Origin: a virus
DNA: 29,659 bases
Reading direction: 5' to 3' (one strand)
IMG/VR virus record: IMGVR_UViG_3300042114_000054
Span: 1 to 29,659 of that record
Shown here: positions 14,480 through 23,489 of the stretch, piece after piece
Layout: the number at the start of each line of letters is the position of its first letter
How positions within the stretch are numbered: position 1 is the stretch's first letter
Notes under the pieces: generated by a model
The model's input: only the letters and a program-made list of their open reading frames with translations
Databases searched by the model: none
Told to the model about the DNA's origin: nothing
Program-made: the position numbers and the translations under genes

Positions 14480-15939
14480 TGACTGAACTAGACACAAATA
14501 TCCCGCTGAACTTCTTGTCAGGCAAATACATAACCCCCTGGTACAAGGGTACCCCTATTTCTGACCTTTACACAATAAGTAAACAGACAGAACAGACGGC
14601 AAAAGAAGTGGCCGACAAGAACGCAATAAAAGACCGCGAGGAAAAGGTACGGGAGGCGTTAGCTAGTGCACTAGAAGATGGCGTCTCATTAGATGAGGCC
14701 GCTAGGGCCGTGGCTAAGTATGATATAAACCTGTCGTACAAGCTACTAAAAGAGTTCAACGATGAGAAAACAGCTGTCTCACCCGAGAACGTGCGATACA
14801 GATTATCTGGCCTATTAAGTACGTCGATGGGCGCCCTCAATCAATTAGCCTCAAATGACCCTGCCCGTCCTGGTTATCTAGAACTAGTTGCATCACTAAG
14901 AAAAGAACTAGCGGCTGATATCCCTTCCATGCAAAGAGCGTTTGTTCTTTTCAAACAGGCAGACGCCCTGGGTGAGGGGGCGGTATCTACCGTGCCTACC
15001 ATGTCTACCGTATCTGACATGTCTAGTATACCTGACGTGTCTGTTCCAGTTGTTGCTGGAACAACCATAATAGGCAAAGAAGTGTTCCGGAATGGTAAAG
15101 AATCTGCCACCCCCACCGATTGGTTTAGTTTAGAAACAATTGATGGTTACCCTAAACCTATTGTTACCGCAGGGGCAGACATTGCTAACGCTGACTCAGT
15201 CGTTCAGTCTAGTTACAAAAACGCGTTAGCAGACTGGGAGAAGAATAACACCCCTGCTAAAAAGGCGGCAACCGAGGCCGCAACTGAGGCAGAAACGAAG
15301 GCCGAGATTAAAAAGTGGGTTGCCGACTTTATCAAGACATATAATCTAGTCTCGTTTAGCGAGGGGGCAACCAAGGCCCGCGCCGCCCTTCAAAACGCGG
15401 TAAACGAGTTTAAGGGAGGTAATTACGCTACCGCTAACCTAAAAGTGTTCAAAGAAGTCATGGGCGCGATGAGCACAGGTGAGTACAGTATCGCGACGGG
15501 TTCCCCCTTTGCCGCGGCGATTACGGCCCTGCCCTTCCTGGGGGACGCCATCGGGAACGCACTTGCCGTCAAGAAGTTCAACAGCAAAGAAGACGCGCAG
15601 CATCGTATAGAGGACGCTATCGAGGCGTTTAATACGACGGTATCATCAGCCACTGCTGATGCCCTGGTACCTTATGAAATAGACAATAAGCCACTTGAAA
15701 ACAGAGACGCGAAGGTGGCTGCACTGGCACAAGACGGAGCCTACGACGGTTTTCGCACGAAGGTTGGAAAACCATTCCCGTTATTAGTCCCCAAGCCTTC
15801 TAGTGTGCCAACGACACCAAGGCCCCCAAAACCCTTTCAGGCCCCCGAGGCAGGATTCAAATGGGTATACAAGGAGGACCGCCAAAGATGGGTCCAGCGT
15901 GATATAAAAAAGCTCAAATCTGAGGATATTACCGAATGA
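14479..15939 (+). CDS. Probable DNA ejection/internal virion protein (P22 gp20 position)
   Basis: This protein has 486 residues. The N-terminal 160 residues are strongly helical (EREEKV-type helices, DEAARAVAKYDINLSYKLLK, LVASLRKELAADIPSMQRAF). They are followed by a low-complexity Ser/Thr/Val/Pro repeat (TVPTMSTVSDMSSIPDVSVP) near 172-192. A long Ala/Lys/Glu helix region (KKAATEAATEAETKAEIKKW) precedes a small Ala-rich hydrophobic part (SPFAAAITALPFLGDAIGNA). Such all-helical, Ala-rich proteins in this operon position are usually ejected with the DNA. No homology is recognised by eye, so this is inference. It overlaps both neighbours (TAATG and ATGA). Confidence 0.6.
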   Translation: MTELDTNIPLNFLSGKYITPWYKGTPISDLYTISKQTEQTAKEVADKNAIKDREEKVREALASALEDGVSLDEAARAVAKYDINLSYKLLKEFNDEKTAVSPENVRYRLSGLLSTSMGALNQLASNDPARPGYLELVASLRKELAADIPSMQRAFVLFKQADALGEGAVSTVPTMSTVSDMSSIPDVSVPVVAGTTIIGKEVFRNGKESATPTDWFSLETIDGYPKPIVTAGADIANADSVVQSSYKNALADWEKNNTPAKKAATEAATEAETKAEIKKWVADFIKTYNLVSFSEGATKARAALQNAVNEFKGGNYATANLKVFKEVMGAMSTGEYSIATGSPFAAAITALPFLGDAIGNALAVKKFNSKEDAQHRIEDAIEAFNTTVSSATADALVPYEIDNKPLENRDAKVAALAQDGAYDGFRTKVGKPFPLLVPKPSSVPTTPRPPKPFQAPEAGFKWVYKEDRQRWVQRDIKKLKSEDITE

Positions 15940-17555
15940 AATACTACGACATATATGATGACGATGATGATATTCTTGCGACCAACGTCCCTGAATCTGA
16001 AATAGCGGCGCGGATGAAGGCGGAGGACGGTAGCTATTTTGAACTGACCCGTGCAAACGCTGAGGCTGATAGAGCGGCGTTTGCTGCACAGACAAAAAAA
16101 GAGGCAACGGCGGCTGAACAACGGGCTAGGTATGACGCGTTGTCTGAACCCTATCGACTAATCGCGCCTTATTCTGCACGTGAATATGCAGAAACAGGAA
16201 AGAGTGACTTATTGAGCATGGCCACACTAAAAGACGCGTTCTCATTATTGGGCAGACTGGGTTCCACGGCAGGTGAGTCTGACTGGCAATCAATGGGAAA
16301 AATTTCTGAGGAACATGACGGTATAATTGGAAGTACACTTGCTAGTCCTGTGACTGGCGCCGCCCTTCTTGCCGCCCCTTTCGCGCCACTCGCTGGCGGG
16401 GCACTTTCCTTATCCCCGTTCATGACATCCCTTGTGACTGGCGTTACCGAGGGCGCTGTCGCGACGGCCGCAGGTGCCGCGTTTGATGATAAATACGGTG
16501 GAACCGACGCCGCCTTCGACGTTCTATTATCAACCGTTGTGCCCGTTCTGGGTCCCGTCATCAAAAATATGTCACGTAGCCAAGGCAGGGCTAGAATCGT
16601 GCAATTACTTAAAGAAAAAGGGATTCATGCTAGTGAATGGGTTACTGACGCGTTGTATGCCGCCCTTGCGAAGTCTGACGGGTCAGCCGTTTTTAAACCT
16701 AGTCTTGGTACCGTTGCTGATAGGGGCAAGGAGGTGAAAACGATAGCATTAGGCGACCTAAGTAAGGACATAATTCCTGGAGAATTACCGACCCCCTCCC
16801 GCGCCTCTTTCCCCTCCCCTAGTGAGACAACCGAGGCGGCGGCTAAGGCTGTGGCTAAGGCGGCAGAAATGGAGCATCTTGTAATTGAGAACGTTAAATC
16901 ATCCCTTGTCGGTAAAAAACACCCCCGCACGCTAAGTGAGATAGACGAAACGATCGGGCGTGTGAAGAGCTATTTTCGCAAACAAGCATACTTGGATGAA
17001 CGTATGGCGGCCGGCGGCATGTTTGAACATGAGTTTAGCCAGCCATTCGCTGAGCTCCTTAGTGAATATGCTGACATACCCGAACTAGTTAATCAGATTC
17101 AGGGTACCTATTCCAAATCATTGCACGAGGCACGAACAAGGGCAATGGGGAACATGAGGTTATCACAGGTGGCGAAAGATGGTAGTCTTATCAACCCTCC
17201 TAACGCTACCCCTCAGAAACAAGGCACCATTTCTGGGTTCTCAGGAAACTGGGATAATCTCCTCGGGAATCTGCAGGCGGGTGACTTAGCCGCAACCGGT
17301 AAATTGCTCCCCTCACCTGATTTCAGCTGGCAAAACCCTATCACTAGCACGACTAGAAAACTGAAAACTACCGCCGGTAATTATATGTATCCGCTCGCTG
17401 GCCTAGCGTCAGAAGGCGTTCGTTTCTTACCCCAGCTCACACGTGAATTGTATTCAGAACCTGGTTCAGAATATGAGGAAGAAAATAATAACCAGCCCCC
17501 TGTGACCTTACCCGCCTCCCAAGGTAAAACGCAATACGGGATAGGACGCAAATAG
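15936..17555 (+). CDS. Probable DNA ejection/internal virion protein (P22 gp16 position)
   Basis: This 539-residue protein starts with an acidic run (YDIYDDDDDIL). A long hydrophobic, Ala/Gly-rich region follows at about residues 130-180 (LASPVTGAALLAAPFAPLAG, then FMTSLVTGVTEGAVATAAGA). It could insert into or cross a membrane, as expected for a protein that helps DNA pass the envelope. The rest is helical with basic patches (RIVQLLKEKGIHASEW; KSYFRKQAYLDERM). No lytic transglycosylase active site was seen. The ATG overlaps the upstream stop (ATGA). Its last 22 codons lie inside the duplicated segment that made the first tailspike copy, and part of that tail is repeated after 17915. Confidence 0.6.
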   Translation: MKYYDIYDDDDDILATNVPESEIAARMKAEDGSYFELTRANAEADRAAFAAQTKKEATAAEQRARYDALSEPYRLIAPYSAREYAETGKSDLLSMATLKDAFSLLGRLGSTAGESDWQSMGKISEEHDGIIGSTLASPVTGAALLAAPFAPLAGGALSLSPFMTSLVTGVTEGAVATAAGAAFDDKYGGTDAAFDVLLSTVVPVLGPVIKNMSRSQGRARIVQLLKEKGIHASEWVTDALYAALAKSDGSAVFKPSLGTVADRGKEVKTIALGDLSKDIIPGELPTPSRASFPSPSETTEAAAKAVAKAAEMEHLVIENVKSSLVGKKHPRTLSEIDETIGRVKSYFRKQAYLDERMAAGGMFEHEFSQPFAELLSEYADIPELVNQIQGTYSKSLHEARTRAMGNMRLSQVAKDGSLINPPNATPQKQGTISGFSGNWDNLLGNLQAGDLAATGKLLPSPDFSWQNPITSTTRKLKTTAGNYMYPLAGLASEGVRFLPQLTRELYSEPGSEYEEENNNQPPVTLPASQGKTQYGIGRK

Positions 17556-17563
17556 ACGTATTT

Positions 17564-17574
17564 CACTATACGTG
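17564..17574 (+). promoter_or_regulatory. Candidate phage late promoter motif before the first tailspike copy
   Basis: CACTATACGTG lies nine bases after the ejection-gene stop and 22 bases before the ATG. It overlaps a small hairpin, ACGTAT (17556-17561) with ATACGT (17568-17573). No sigma70 -35 box is visible at the right distance. Confidence 0.4.
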
Positions 17575-17596
17575 GGTAAATAAAACGAGGTAAAAA

Positions 17597-17932
17597 ATGG
17601 CTGGAACGTTGCTCAGCGGCTTTCGTATTCGTCTAGCGGACAGGGCAGGTAACCCCCTGTACCCTGGGCGTGTCTCTTTTTTTGACGCAGAAACGTCTGT
17701 CCCTAAAACGGTTTATGCGGATTATGAATTAGTCACCCCCCTGGGCACGACGGTAGACACTGATATTGAAGGTTATATCCCTGCCATTTGGTGTGCCGGC
17801 GGCCTTTATGACGCGTCTGTTCAGCAAAGAATTGTCATCGACCCTGAGACATGGGAGACCTTGTGGACCATCAATAACCTAGAAATAGGAATAGGGAGCG
17901 TGGCAGGGGCTGGGATAACCAGCCCCTTGTAA
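17597..17932 (+). CDS. Stand-alone tailspike virion-binding domain (truncated duplicate)
   Basis: This 111-residue protein is nearly the same as residues 1-108 of the tailspike encoded at 18025. About six substitutions separate them, plus a two-residue insertion (NNLEIGIG against DNIGIG). It stops after GAGITSPL because the frame runs into a copy of the ejection-gene 3' end. The domain has the usual form of phage tail-fibre adaptors (GNPLYPGRVSFFDAETSVPK, then TVYADYEL, then DTDIEGYIPAIW). By analogy it should trimerise and bind the tail hub, but it has no receptor-binding part. It keeps a good ribosome site (GAGG) and its frame despite drift. It could be a decoy, a plug for hub sites, or a by-product of duplication. 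Confidence 0.75.
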   Translation: MAGTLLSGFRIRLADRAGNPLYPGRVSFFDAETSVPKTVYADYELVTPLGTTVDTDIEGYIPAIWCAGGLYDASVQQRIVIDPETWETLWTINNLEIGIGSVAGAGITSPL

Positions 17933-17990
17933 CCTTACCTGTTACACAAGGTAAAACGCAATACGGGATAGGACGCAAATAGACGTATTT

Positions 17991-18001
17991 CACTATACGT
18001 G
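17991..18001 (+). promoter_or_regulatory. Candidate phage late promoter motif before the full tailspike
   Basis: A second copy of the leader, with CACTATACGTG and the ACGTAT/ATACGT hairpin, starts 23 bases before the ATG at 18025. It is kept without change in the duplicated unit. The leader differs from the first by one added A before the ATG. Confidence 0.4.
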
Positions 18002-18024
18002 GGTAAATAAAACGAGGTAAAAAA

Positions 18025-20760
18025 ATGGCTGGAACGTTGCTCAGCGGCTTTCGTATTCGTCTAGCGGACAGAGCAGGTAACCCCCTGTACCCTGGACGTG
18101 TCTCTTTTTTTGACGCAGGAACGTCTGTCCCTAAAACGGTTTATGCGGATTATGAACTAGCCACCCCATTGGGCACGACGGTAGACACTGATATTGAAGG
18201 TTACCTCCCCGCCGTTTGGTGTACCGGCGGCCTTTATGACGCGTCTGTTCAGCAAAGAATTGTCATCGACCCTGAGACATGGGAGACCTTGTGGACCATC
18301 GATAACATAGGAATAGGGAGCGTGGCGGGGGCTGGGATAACTAGTAATACCGTATACGTAGAGAATATTGCGTCTATGCGTGCGTTACCTAGTGCTAGTG
18401 CTGATATTGTAATATGTGCTGGGTATTATGTTGCTGGAGATTGTGGGAAACCATTGACGTTCACATGGCAACCAAACTCAACACGGGCAGATGACGCTGG
18501 CGCATATATAAGGGACTTATATACGCCGCCTGGGAGTGCCGGACGTTATCATCAAATGCTCGATTCTGTCCTTGACGTAAGAAGTTGGGGCGCGCTACCT
18601 GACAACCCTTCTATTGATTGTATAGGAAATATTTTAGCGTGTGAGAATTATGCCGTGGATCCCACCGTTTACCCAAACGCGCCACCTGTCATCGCGTTCA
18701 TAGCGCCCGGTAAATATCAAATATCAGGAACCTTGGCGCTGGACGCACAATGGCATGATACTACAAGTACGATATACAAAAAGGTACCCTATTGTTTCGA
18801 GCAAGGCGCCTATGTTCAAGGCGGCATGGGTAGTATGCTATCTATTCAAAACCCGACGATTATAAACTCGAATACAAATATTGTAGAATACCCGACTGGT
18901 TTTAATATAGCGCCAAATACCGTTGAATATTTCCGCCCTCAATGGTTACCCAATTATCATGGAGATATTGTAGATAAGACGGCAATCGCAACAGGGTATA
19001 ATATCCCTATCCGCATATTCGGGATAGAAGAAAACGTGATCATGGAAGGTGACGCGACATGGGAAGAACTAACTGACGTTTCTATTGATGGACCGTTCAC
19101 CATCACCATCCCTGACGGCATCACGCTGACGATTAAGAGCAAACTAACCGTCAAAGATGATAATCATATCTTTGTGCAAACAGGGAACGGGAAGGTTACC
19201 TTTGAGGGTAACACGCCCGTGAACGCGTCGTGGTTTGGGTACAGTAAGGCTAGCGGAACGTCACATGGGACATATATACAACTAGCAATTGACGCGTGTT
19301 CAGTTTCAGGTTATGTCATAATCCCTCCTGTGTCTGACCCGGCCATCGGCATATACACGTCGGTGAGCGGGGAAAAAGACTTGGGTAAGTATGTAACGCC
19401 TATCTGTTTTGAACAACCCGTGAAAATATTTTCAGGTGGTTCTATCAGTGGGTTCTCAATAGAAGGTGGTTCTTACAAGAAGTTCGATCTTCAAGGTGGG
19501 ACCGTTGGTAAAATACATGGTAATTATATAGACCCTTTTTGGTGGGAAGGGTTAGCGCATGGTTTTGATTCAGCGAACATAACTAATAATCACACAATTT
19601 TGTCTTCAATTGTAAAGACAGCAATGATAAGTGGCGTTCCTATTAACGGGTTCTGCAGAACCATCGCGATACGTAACAAACTCACCCCCCTATTACCCAC
19701 GTCTGCTGATGATCATCTAGAAATAAAGGACCTGACAATAAAGGCCTCTTCCTGGAACGGTGGTACGTCAGATGTCATACTTAAATATGAGGCGTCTTCT
19801 CAGCAACCCACGGGTGAGGTCGTTCTAGATAACGTGAATATCGACATATCTGAGCTAGGACAGAATCATGTGTCTTTATATGCGTATCCGACATATTTAC
19901 GTGTCACCAATTGTTCACTGATGGGTGATTGTGTGGTAGCGGCAACGTCTACCATTGTTTCTGGCACGACGTTCATAAATTCTTCGGACACAGGGATACG
20001 TCTTTTGGGCGCACAACTAGGCGCAACATACACAGGAAACCATTTCATAAATACGTGTATCAAATTACGCGGTGACGGCACCGTCAAGGCCGGTCGTACA
20101 AACGCTATGTTAGAACATATTGTTTTTAACGGAAACACTATTACTAACACGACGGGTGATATAGACAGGGGCGTAATATTATTAGAAACGGCATACCCAG
20201 ATACCGTTGTCGATGGCGTAATCATTACTGATAATTCCTTTGTCGGGTTAATAGATTCTACAACAGAAGCAAACGGTGCTAGAATCAGACAAACGTTTGT
20301 GTACGCGGGCACTTGGGTAGCTAACGCAAAGAATCATTCCTTGATAATAAAAAACAATAGTGTGGACCCATCATATAAATACAACCATGGCCCATCGACG
20401 GTAAATTATCAGAACTTCTGTCCATGCACTGAGGGTTATTTTCATTTCAACGGGCCAGCAACCGTTTGTAGCGCTAACGTAATAACGTCAGTGACAGGGA
20501 CGTACGTGGTGCCGTCCACTAGGGTATTCCAACTTCTTGCAAACGTTCAAGAATATGACTATGTACATATTACATCAGCCGGCGTGGTCAATTTCACAAC
20601 GGTAGCTATGTTTGCATCAGTAGAAACAATTGCCGTCCCTGCCGCTAATACCCCTCTATCTCTACGCTACAATTTCTTCACAAATATTAACGATTCTGTC
20701 GCCGTTAATTTCAATTGTGTTTTTCAAATATATGGATCTCAACTAAGAGGTTACAACTAA
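18025..20760 (+). CDS. Tailspike protein with beta-helix receptor-binding part
   Basis: This 911-residue protein probably binds, and may degrade, a host surface polysaccharide. Residues 1-107 form the virion-binding domain shared with the short protein at 17597. The middle includes YVENIASMRALPSASADIVI (near 110) and VLDVRSWGALPDNPSIDCIG (near 180), the usual entry to a pectate-lyase-like fold. The 'DvrsWGAlpDn' segment is typical of phage tailspikes. Residues about 570-770 show beta-helix-like repeats (NCSLMGDCVVAATSTIVSGT, FNGNTITNTTGDIDRGVILL, ITDNSFVG). A smaller C-terminal beta domain follows. Catalytic residues cannot be assigned by eye. The ribosome site is GAGG, as in the truncated copy. 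It overlaps the next gene (TAATG). Confidence 0.85.
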   Translation: MAGTLLSGFRIRLADRAGNPLYPGRVSFFDAGTSVPKTVYADYELATPLGTTVDTDIEGYLPAVWCTGGLYDASVQQRIVIDPETWETLWTIDNIGIGSVAGAGITSNTVYVENIASMRALPSASADIVICAGYYVAGDCGKPLTFTWQPNSTRADDAGAYIRDLYTPPGSAGRYHQMLDSVLDVRSWGALPDNPSIDCIGNILACENYAVDPTVYPNAPPVIAFIAPGKYQISGTLALDAQWHDTTSTIYKKVPYCFEQGAYVQGGMGSMLSIQNPTIINSNTNIVEYPTGFNIAPNTVEYFRPQWLPNYHGDIVDKTAIATGYNIPIRIFGIEENVIMEGDATWEELTDVSIDGPFTITIPDGITLTIKSKLTVKDDNHIFVQTGNGKVTFEGNTPVNASWFGYSKASGTSHGTYIQLAIDACSVSGYVIIPPVSDPAIGIYTSVSGEKDLGKYVTPICFEQPVKIFSGGSISGFSIEGGSYKKFDLQGGTVGKIHGNYIDPFWWEGLAHGFDSANITNNHTILSSIVKTAMISGVPINGFCRTIAIRNKLTPLLPTSADDHLEIKDLTIKASSWNGGTSDVILKYEASSQQPTGEVVLDNVNIDISELGQNHVSLYAYPTYLRVTNCSLMGDCVVAATSTIVSGTTFINSSDTGIRLLGAQLGATYTGNHFINTCIKLRGDGTVKAGRTNAMLEHIVFNGNTITNTTGDIDRGVILLETAYPDTVVDGVIITDNSFVGLIDSTTEANGARIRQTFVYAGTWVANAKNHSLIIKNNSVDPSYKYNHGPSTVNYQNFCPCTEGYFHFNGPATVCSANVITSVTGTYVVPSTRVFQLLANVQEYDYVHITSAGVVNFTTVAMFASVETIAVPAANTPLSLRYNFFTNINDSVAVNFNCVFQIYGSQLRGYN

Positions 20761-22916
20761 TGCCTATCGTCTCAACCATGCCTTTCGTAAAACCTCATTT
20801 TCATAGCAATGATAATTCTGCGGCGACTGGGTATAAACTCTATTCATATGACGCGGCTACCCAATTGCCCTTGCCCTTGTATAGCGATGCAGCAGGTGAT
20901 ACTGAATACCCAAACCCCCTTGTCTTAAACGCCCGAGGGGAGCCTGACGGCGACGGTATTTATTTTGACATAAACCACACTTACAAACTCACATACACGA
21001 CGGCGCAAGACGTACCAGTTTGGACAGAACCTGCGTTAGTTGCCAGTGGCGCGCTACCGGGCCCGCAAGGTGAGCAAGGCGAACAAGGTGAACAAGGTAT
21101 TCAAGGTGAACAAGGTATTCAAGGTGAACAAGGTGACACGGGGGTGGCTGGGATTAATTACCGAGGCGACTGGTTAGCTAGTGCACAATACATAGAAAAA
21201 GACGTTGTGCGTGCCGCAGACGGGAACGCTTATTATTGTCAAGTACCCGTGGCCCCTGTGGGTGTTTCTCCTGAAACTGACCCTGTTTCTTGGACAATAT
21301 TTGTGATGAAAGGGGCACAAGGTGAACAAGGTATTCAAGGTATTCAAGGCGTTCAAGGCGTTCAAGGTCCCCAAGGTGAACAAGGTATTCAAGGTGAACA
21401 AGGTGCACAAGGTAACCAAGGCGTCCCTGGCGTTATGCAATCTGTTGTTGCGGGAACTGGTATCGACGTAGACGATACAAACCCGGCCAGCCCTGTAATC
21501 TCTATCGAGCCTAGTTTTGGCAACGGGAGGTTTGTTCTTTTAGACCCCGCCGGCGCTGAACAAATAGTCAAAGGGCAGATATCTTCCCAGAAAAAGCTGA
21601 CTGGAAATAGCCCCAGAAGCTATCTGAGTTCTAACGATGAAATCGCTAGTTATTCTGCCTATGCGTATACGAGCATAGGCGCGCCTGGGTCTGCCACTTC
21701 ATTAGCACGCGCCTCAGCGTATGAAAATTATGTGGTAGCTAATACCTGGCTGGCGACTGGTTTAGATGACATGGTGAATGGTCATAGGGCTAGCGCGACT
21801 AGTAGCGATTATCTGTATATACACAAGGCGTCAGCACTAGTTGCGGCCACCTCAGAACTAGAAGTGCATGAGGACGTGTCGAATGGCCGCACAGCGTCTA
21901 TTGCGTCAGCGACTAGCGGAAATACCGCTAGCGGTATTTGGGATATGACACATACGATGCTGACTAAGAATGAAAACGTAGACACTAATCATTCAGAGTT
22001 GCATACTAAGACAGGCACGTTCGAAAACAAGAAGGCCCACAACACTAGCACACATGTTATCATAGAACATAACGAAGACGCAAACATAAGTGTCGGGAAT
22101 GAGAAAAAAACGGATATCACCACGCTCATCGTTGGCGAGCCGGCAACAACAGAAATTACAGAATCGCTAGAAATGACGATGACAGGTTTGTTAAAACGTT
22201 GGATATCCAAAATAGCAGGCGTCACATATGAATTGGCGATAGATACCGCCAATTCATTAGTCACGATCTCCGGGATGGACTTATGGCTAAAAAAAGGACT
22301 AAAAGATAGCCTAGGGTCAGTCGGAAGTGCAGGACAGGTTTTATCATCGACAGGAACGGTAACCACCTGGGTAACGCCAGGCGGCGGTGGCTCGACAGAC
22401 GTGTGGCAAACAATTGGACAACTCGGACAATATAGTGCGTCGAGGTATGATTTAAGCAACTGGGAGAACTCAGGAAATATCTTACAATTCCCGGGTGGGG
22501 TAAACTCATGGACGAACGGCGGATCACAAAACGCATCTACTGATAGATACATAATACCGCTCATGGATATTGACAGAGTCAAAGGTTTTGTCCACATACA
22601 ACAATTGTATAATGAGACAGGCGGTACCATTACATCGGGTACGGTATTGACGGGACAAATTGTATTCGTTAAGGTTAGTGCAAATGGTCATAGCGCCGTT
22701 TATTCTTTGTCTATGACATCAACATACACAGGGGCTAATTGGAATCATAATCAAGATAGTCAACAGAATTACAGGCATGTCTTTTCATTCGACCACGTTT
22801 TGCCATCCCAGCAGCTACTAGCAGGTGAAACCTGGGGCGTGTCTATACGAATCACAAACGCTTATAGAAAATATCAAAGAATAATTCAATGCTCACTGAT
22901 GGGGAGGATGGTATGA
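20760..22916 (+). CDS. Tail fibre with two collagen-like stretches
   Basis: This protein has 718 residues. Residues about 10-82 are a tail-fibre N-terminal domain (GYKLYSYDAATQLPLPLYSD, then NPLVLNARGEPDGDGIYF). Gly-X-Y repeats at 101-130 and 185-225 (GEQ/GIQ units) should form collagen-like triple helices. Between them sits a small Trp/Tyr/Cys module (133-182; RGDWLASAQYIEKDVV...WTIF) that resembles carbohydrate-binding modules of the CBM5/12 kind. The long C-terminal part is beta-rich and probably binds a receptor. The open frame begins earlier, at 20715, but the ATG at 20760 overlaps the tailspike stop and has AAGAGG before it. No chaperone or peptidase domain was recognised at the C-terminus. 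Confidence 0.85.
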   Translation: MPIVSTMPFVKPHFHSNDNSAATGYKLYSYDAATQLPLPLYSDAAGDTEYPNPLVLNARGEPDGDGIYFDINHTYKLTYTTAQDVPVWTEPALVASGALPGPQGEQGEQGEQGIQGEQGIQGEQGDTGVAGINYRGDWLASAQYIEKDVVRAADGNAYYCQVPVAPVGVSPETDPVSWTIFVMKGAQGEQGIQGIQGVQGVQGPQGEQGIQGEQGAQGNQGVPGVMQSVVAGTGIDVDDTNPASPVISIEPSFGNGRFVLLDPAGAEQIVKGQISSQKKLTGNSPRSYLSSNDEIASYSAYAYTSIGAPGSATSLARASAYENYVVANTWLATGLDDMVNGHRASATSSDYLYIHKASALVAATSELEVHEDVSNGRTASIASATSGNTASGIWDMTHTMLTKNENVDTNHSELHTKTGTFENKKAHNTSTHVIIEHNEDANISVGNEKKTDITTLIVGEPATTEITESLEMTMTGLLKRWISKIAGVTYELAIDTANSLVTISGMDLWLKKGLKDSLGSVGSAGQVLSSTGTVTTWVTPGGGGSTDVWQTIGQLGQYSASRYDLSNWENSGNILQFPGGVNSWTNGGSQNASTDRYIIPLMDIDRVKGFVHIQQLYNETGGTITSGTVLTGQIVFVKVSANGHSAVYSLSMTSTYTGANWNHNQDSQQNYRHVFSFDHVLPSQQLLAGETWGVSIRITNAYRKYQRIIQCSLMGRMV
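21060..21434 (+). repeat. Gly-X-Y coding repeats in the tail fibre
   Basis: Two tracts (21060-21149 and 21312-21434) are built from nine-base units such as GGTGAACAA and GGTATTCAA. They can expand or shrink in frame by recombination. They are coding repeats, not a CRISPR array, as they lack unique spacers. Confidence 0.9.
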
Positions 22917-23419
22917 TTAGCTACATATACAATACAGGTAGTGAAACAATTGAAGGAATCGAGGCAGGACAAAAGAAGTATGTGTTCTTTAATCGTTCAT
23001 TTTTAGACATAATCCCACCCGACATAATAACAGGTATCGATAACGGTATACTAGTTTGCTATGACACAGAACAAATGGTGATGCTAGACGTAAATAATGC
23101 TGTATACCAGTTATACAATTCGATGAGAAAACCTGACATAACAATGGACCTGGCTAACACTAGGGACAGAAACAGATATCTGCGTTTCGTAGGTGAACAA
23201 CTTGTCGATATCATGCGTGAGCTCTATGCCAGCCAGCCGATTAGCACCCGTATTGACGCACTGACAAAGTTCAAAAACGTGGTTAGTGCATTGCACGTAG
23301 GAGATGTCGAGGTTGCCTTGTATTTGTTGGGGATGGTTTCCCCTGATGAAATATTCACGGAATCTTTCAAGATACATATTATGAATATGGCTGAGGCGTG
23401 CATAGAGGGGGTCATTTAG
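22913..23419 (+). CDS. Hypothetical protein downstream of the tail fibre
   Basis: This protein has 168 residues from the ATG at 22913, which has GGGGAGG upstream and overlaps the fibre stop (ATGA). The N-terminal part is beta-rich (SYIYNTGSETIEGIEAGQKK, YVFFNRSFLDIIPPDIITGI) and the rest is helical (YLRFVGEQLVDIMRELYASQ). I do not recognise it. It could be a fibre chaperone or a cap protein by position, or an early lysis-region gene. No membrane segment or lysozyme motif was seen. Confidence 0.65.
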   Translation: MISYIYNTGSETIEGIEAGQKKYVFFNRSFLDIIPPDIITGIDNGILVCYDTEQMVMLDVNNAVYQLYNSMRKPDITMDLANTRDRNRYLRFVGEQLVDIMRELYASQPISTRIDALTKFKNVVSALHVGDVEVALYLLGMVSPDEIFTESFKIHIMNMAEACIEGVI

Positions 23420-23489
23420 AATGCGAAAAAAGCTACGCACTAACTAGCTAAATAATGACATTTTTTATCAGGGATATAGAGGATCGATT

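Larger units (their letters stand above)
17488..18336 (+). repeat. Tandem duplication spanning gene end, leader and tailspike N-domain
   Basis: Unit 1 (17488-17914) and unit 2 (17915-18336) each hold the last codons of the ejection gene, a 41-44 base leader with the motif CACTATACGTG, and about 105 codons of the tailspike N-domain. The ends share ATAACCAG (17488 and 17915). The matching point in the full tailspike is ATAACTAG (18337), which points to recombination at a short identity. Unit 1 carries six extra bases (codons for Leu-Glu). Confidence 0.88.

Noticed and set aside
21060-21434. Possible CRISPR-like repeats
   Set aside because: Units are nine bases, adjacent and in frame with Gly-X-Y coding. 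No unique spacers.
21174-21440. Two leftward frames opposite the collagen-like tract with periodic Leu or Thr patterns
   Set aside because: They are shadows of the nine-base repeats of the fibre gene, and they lack start signals.
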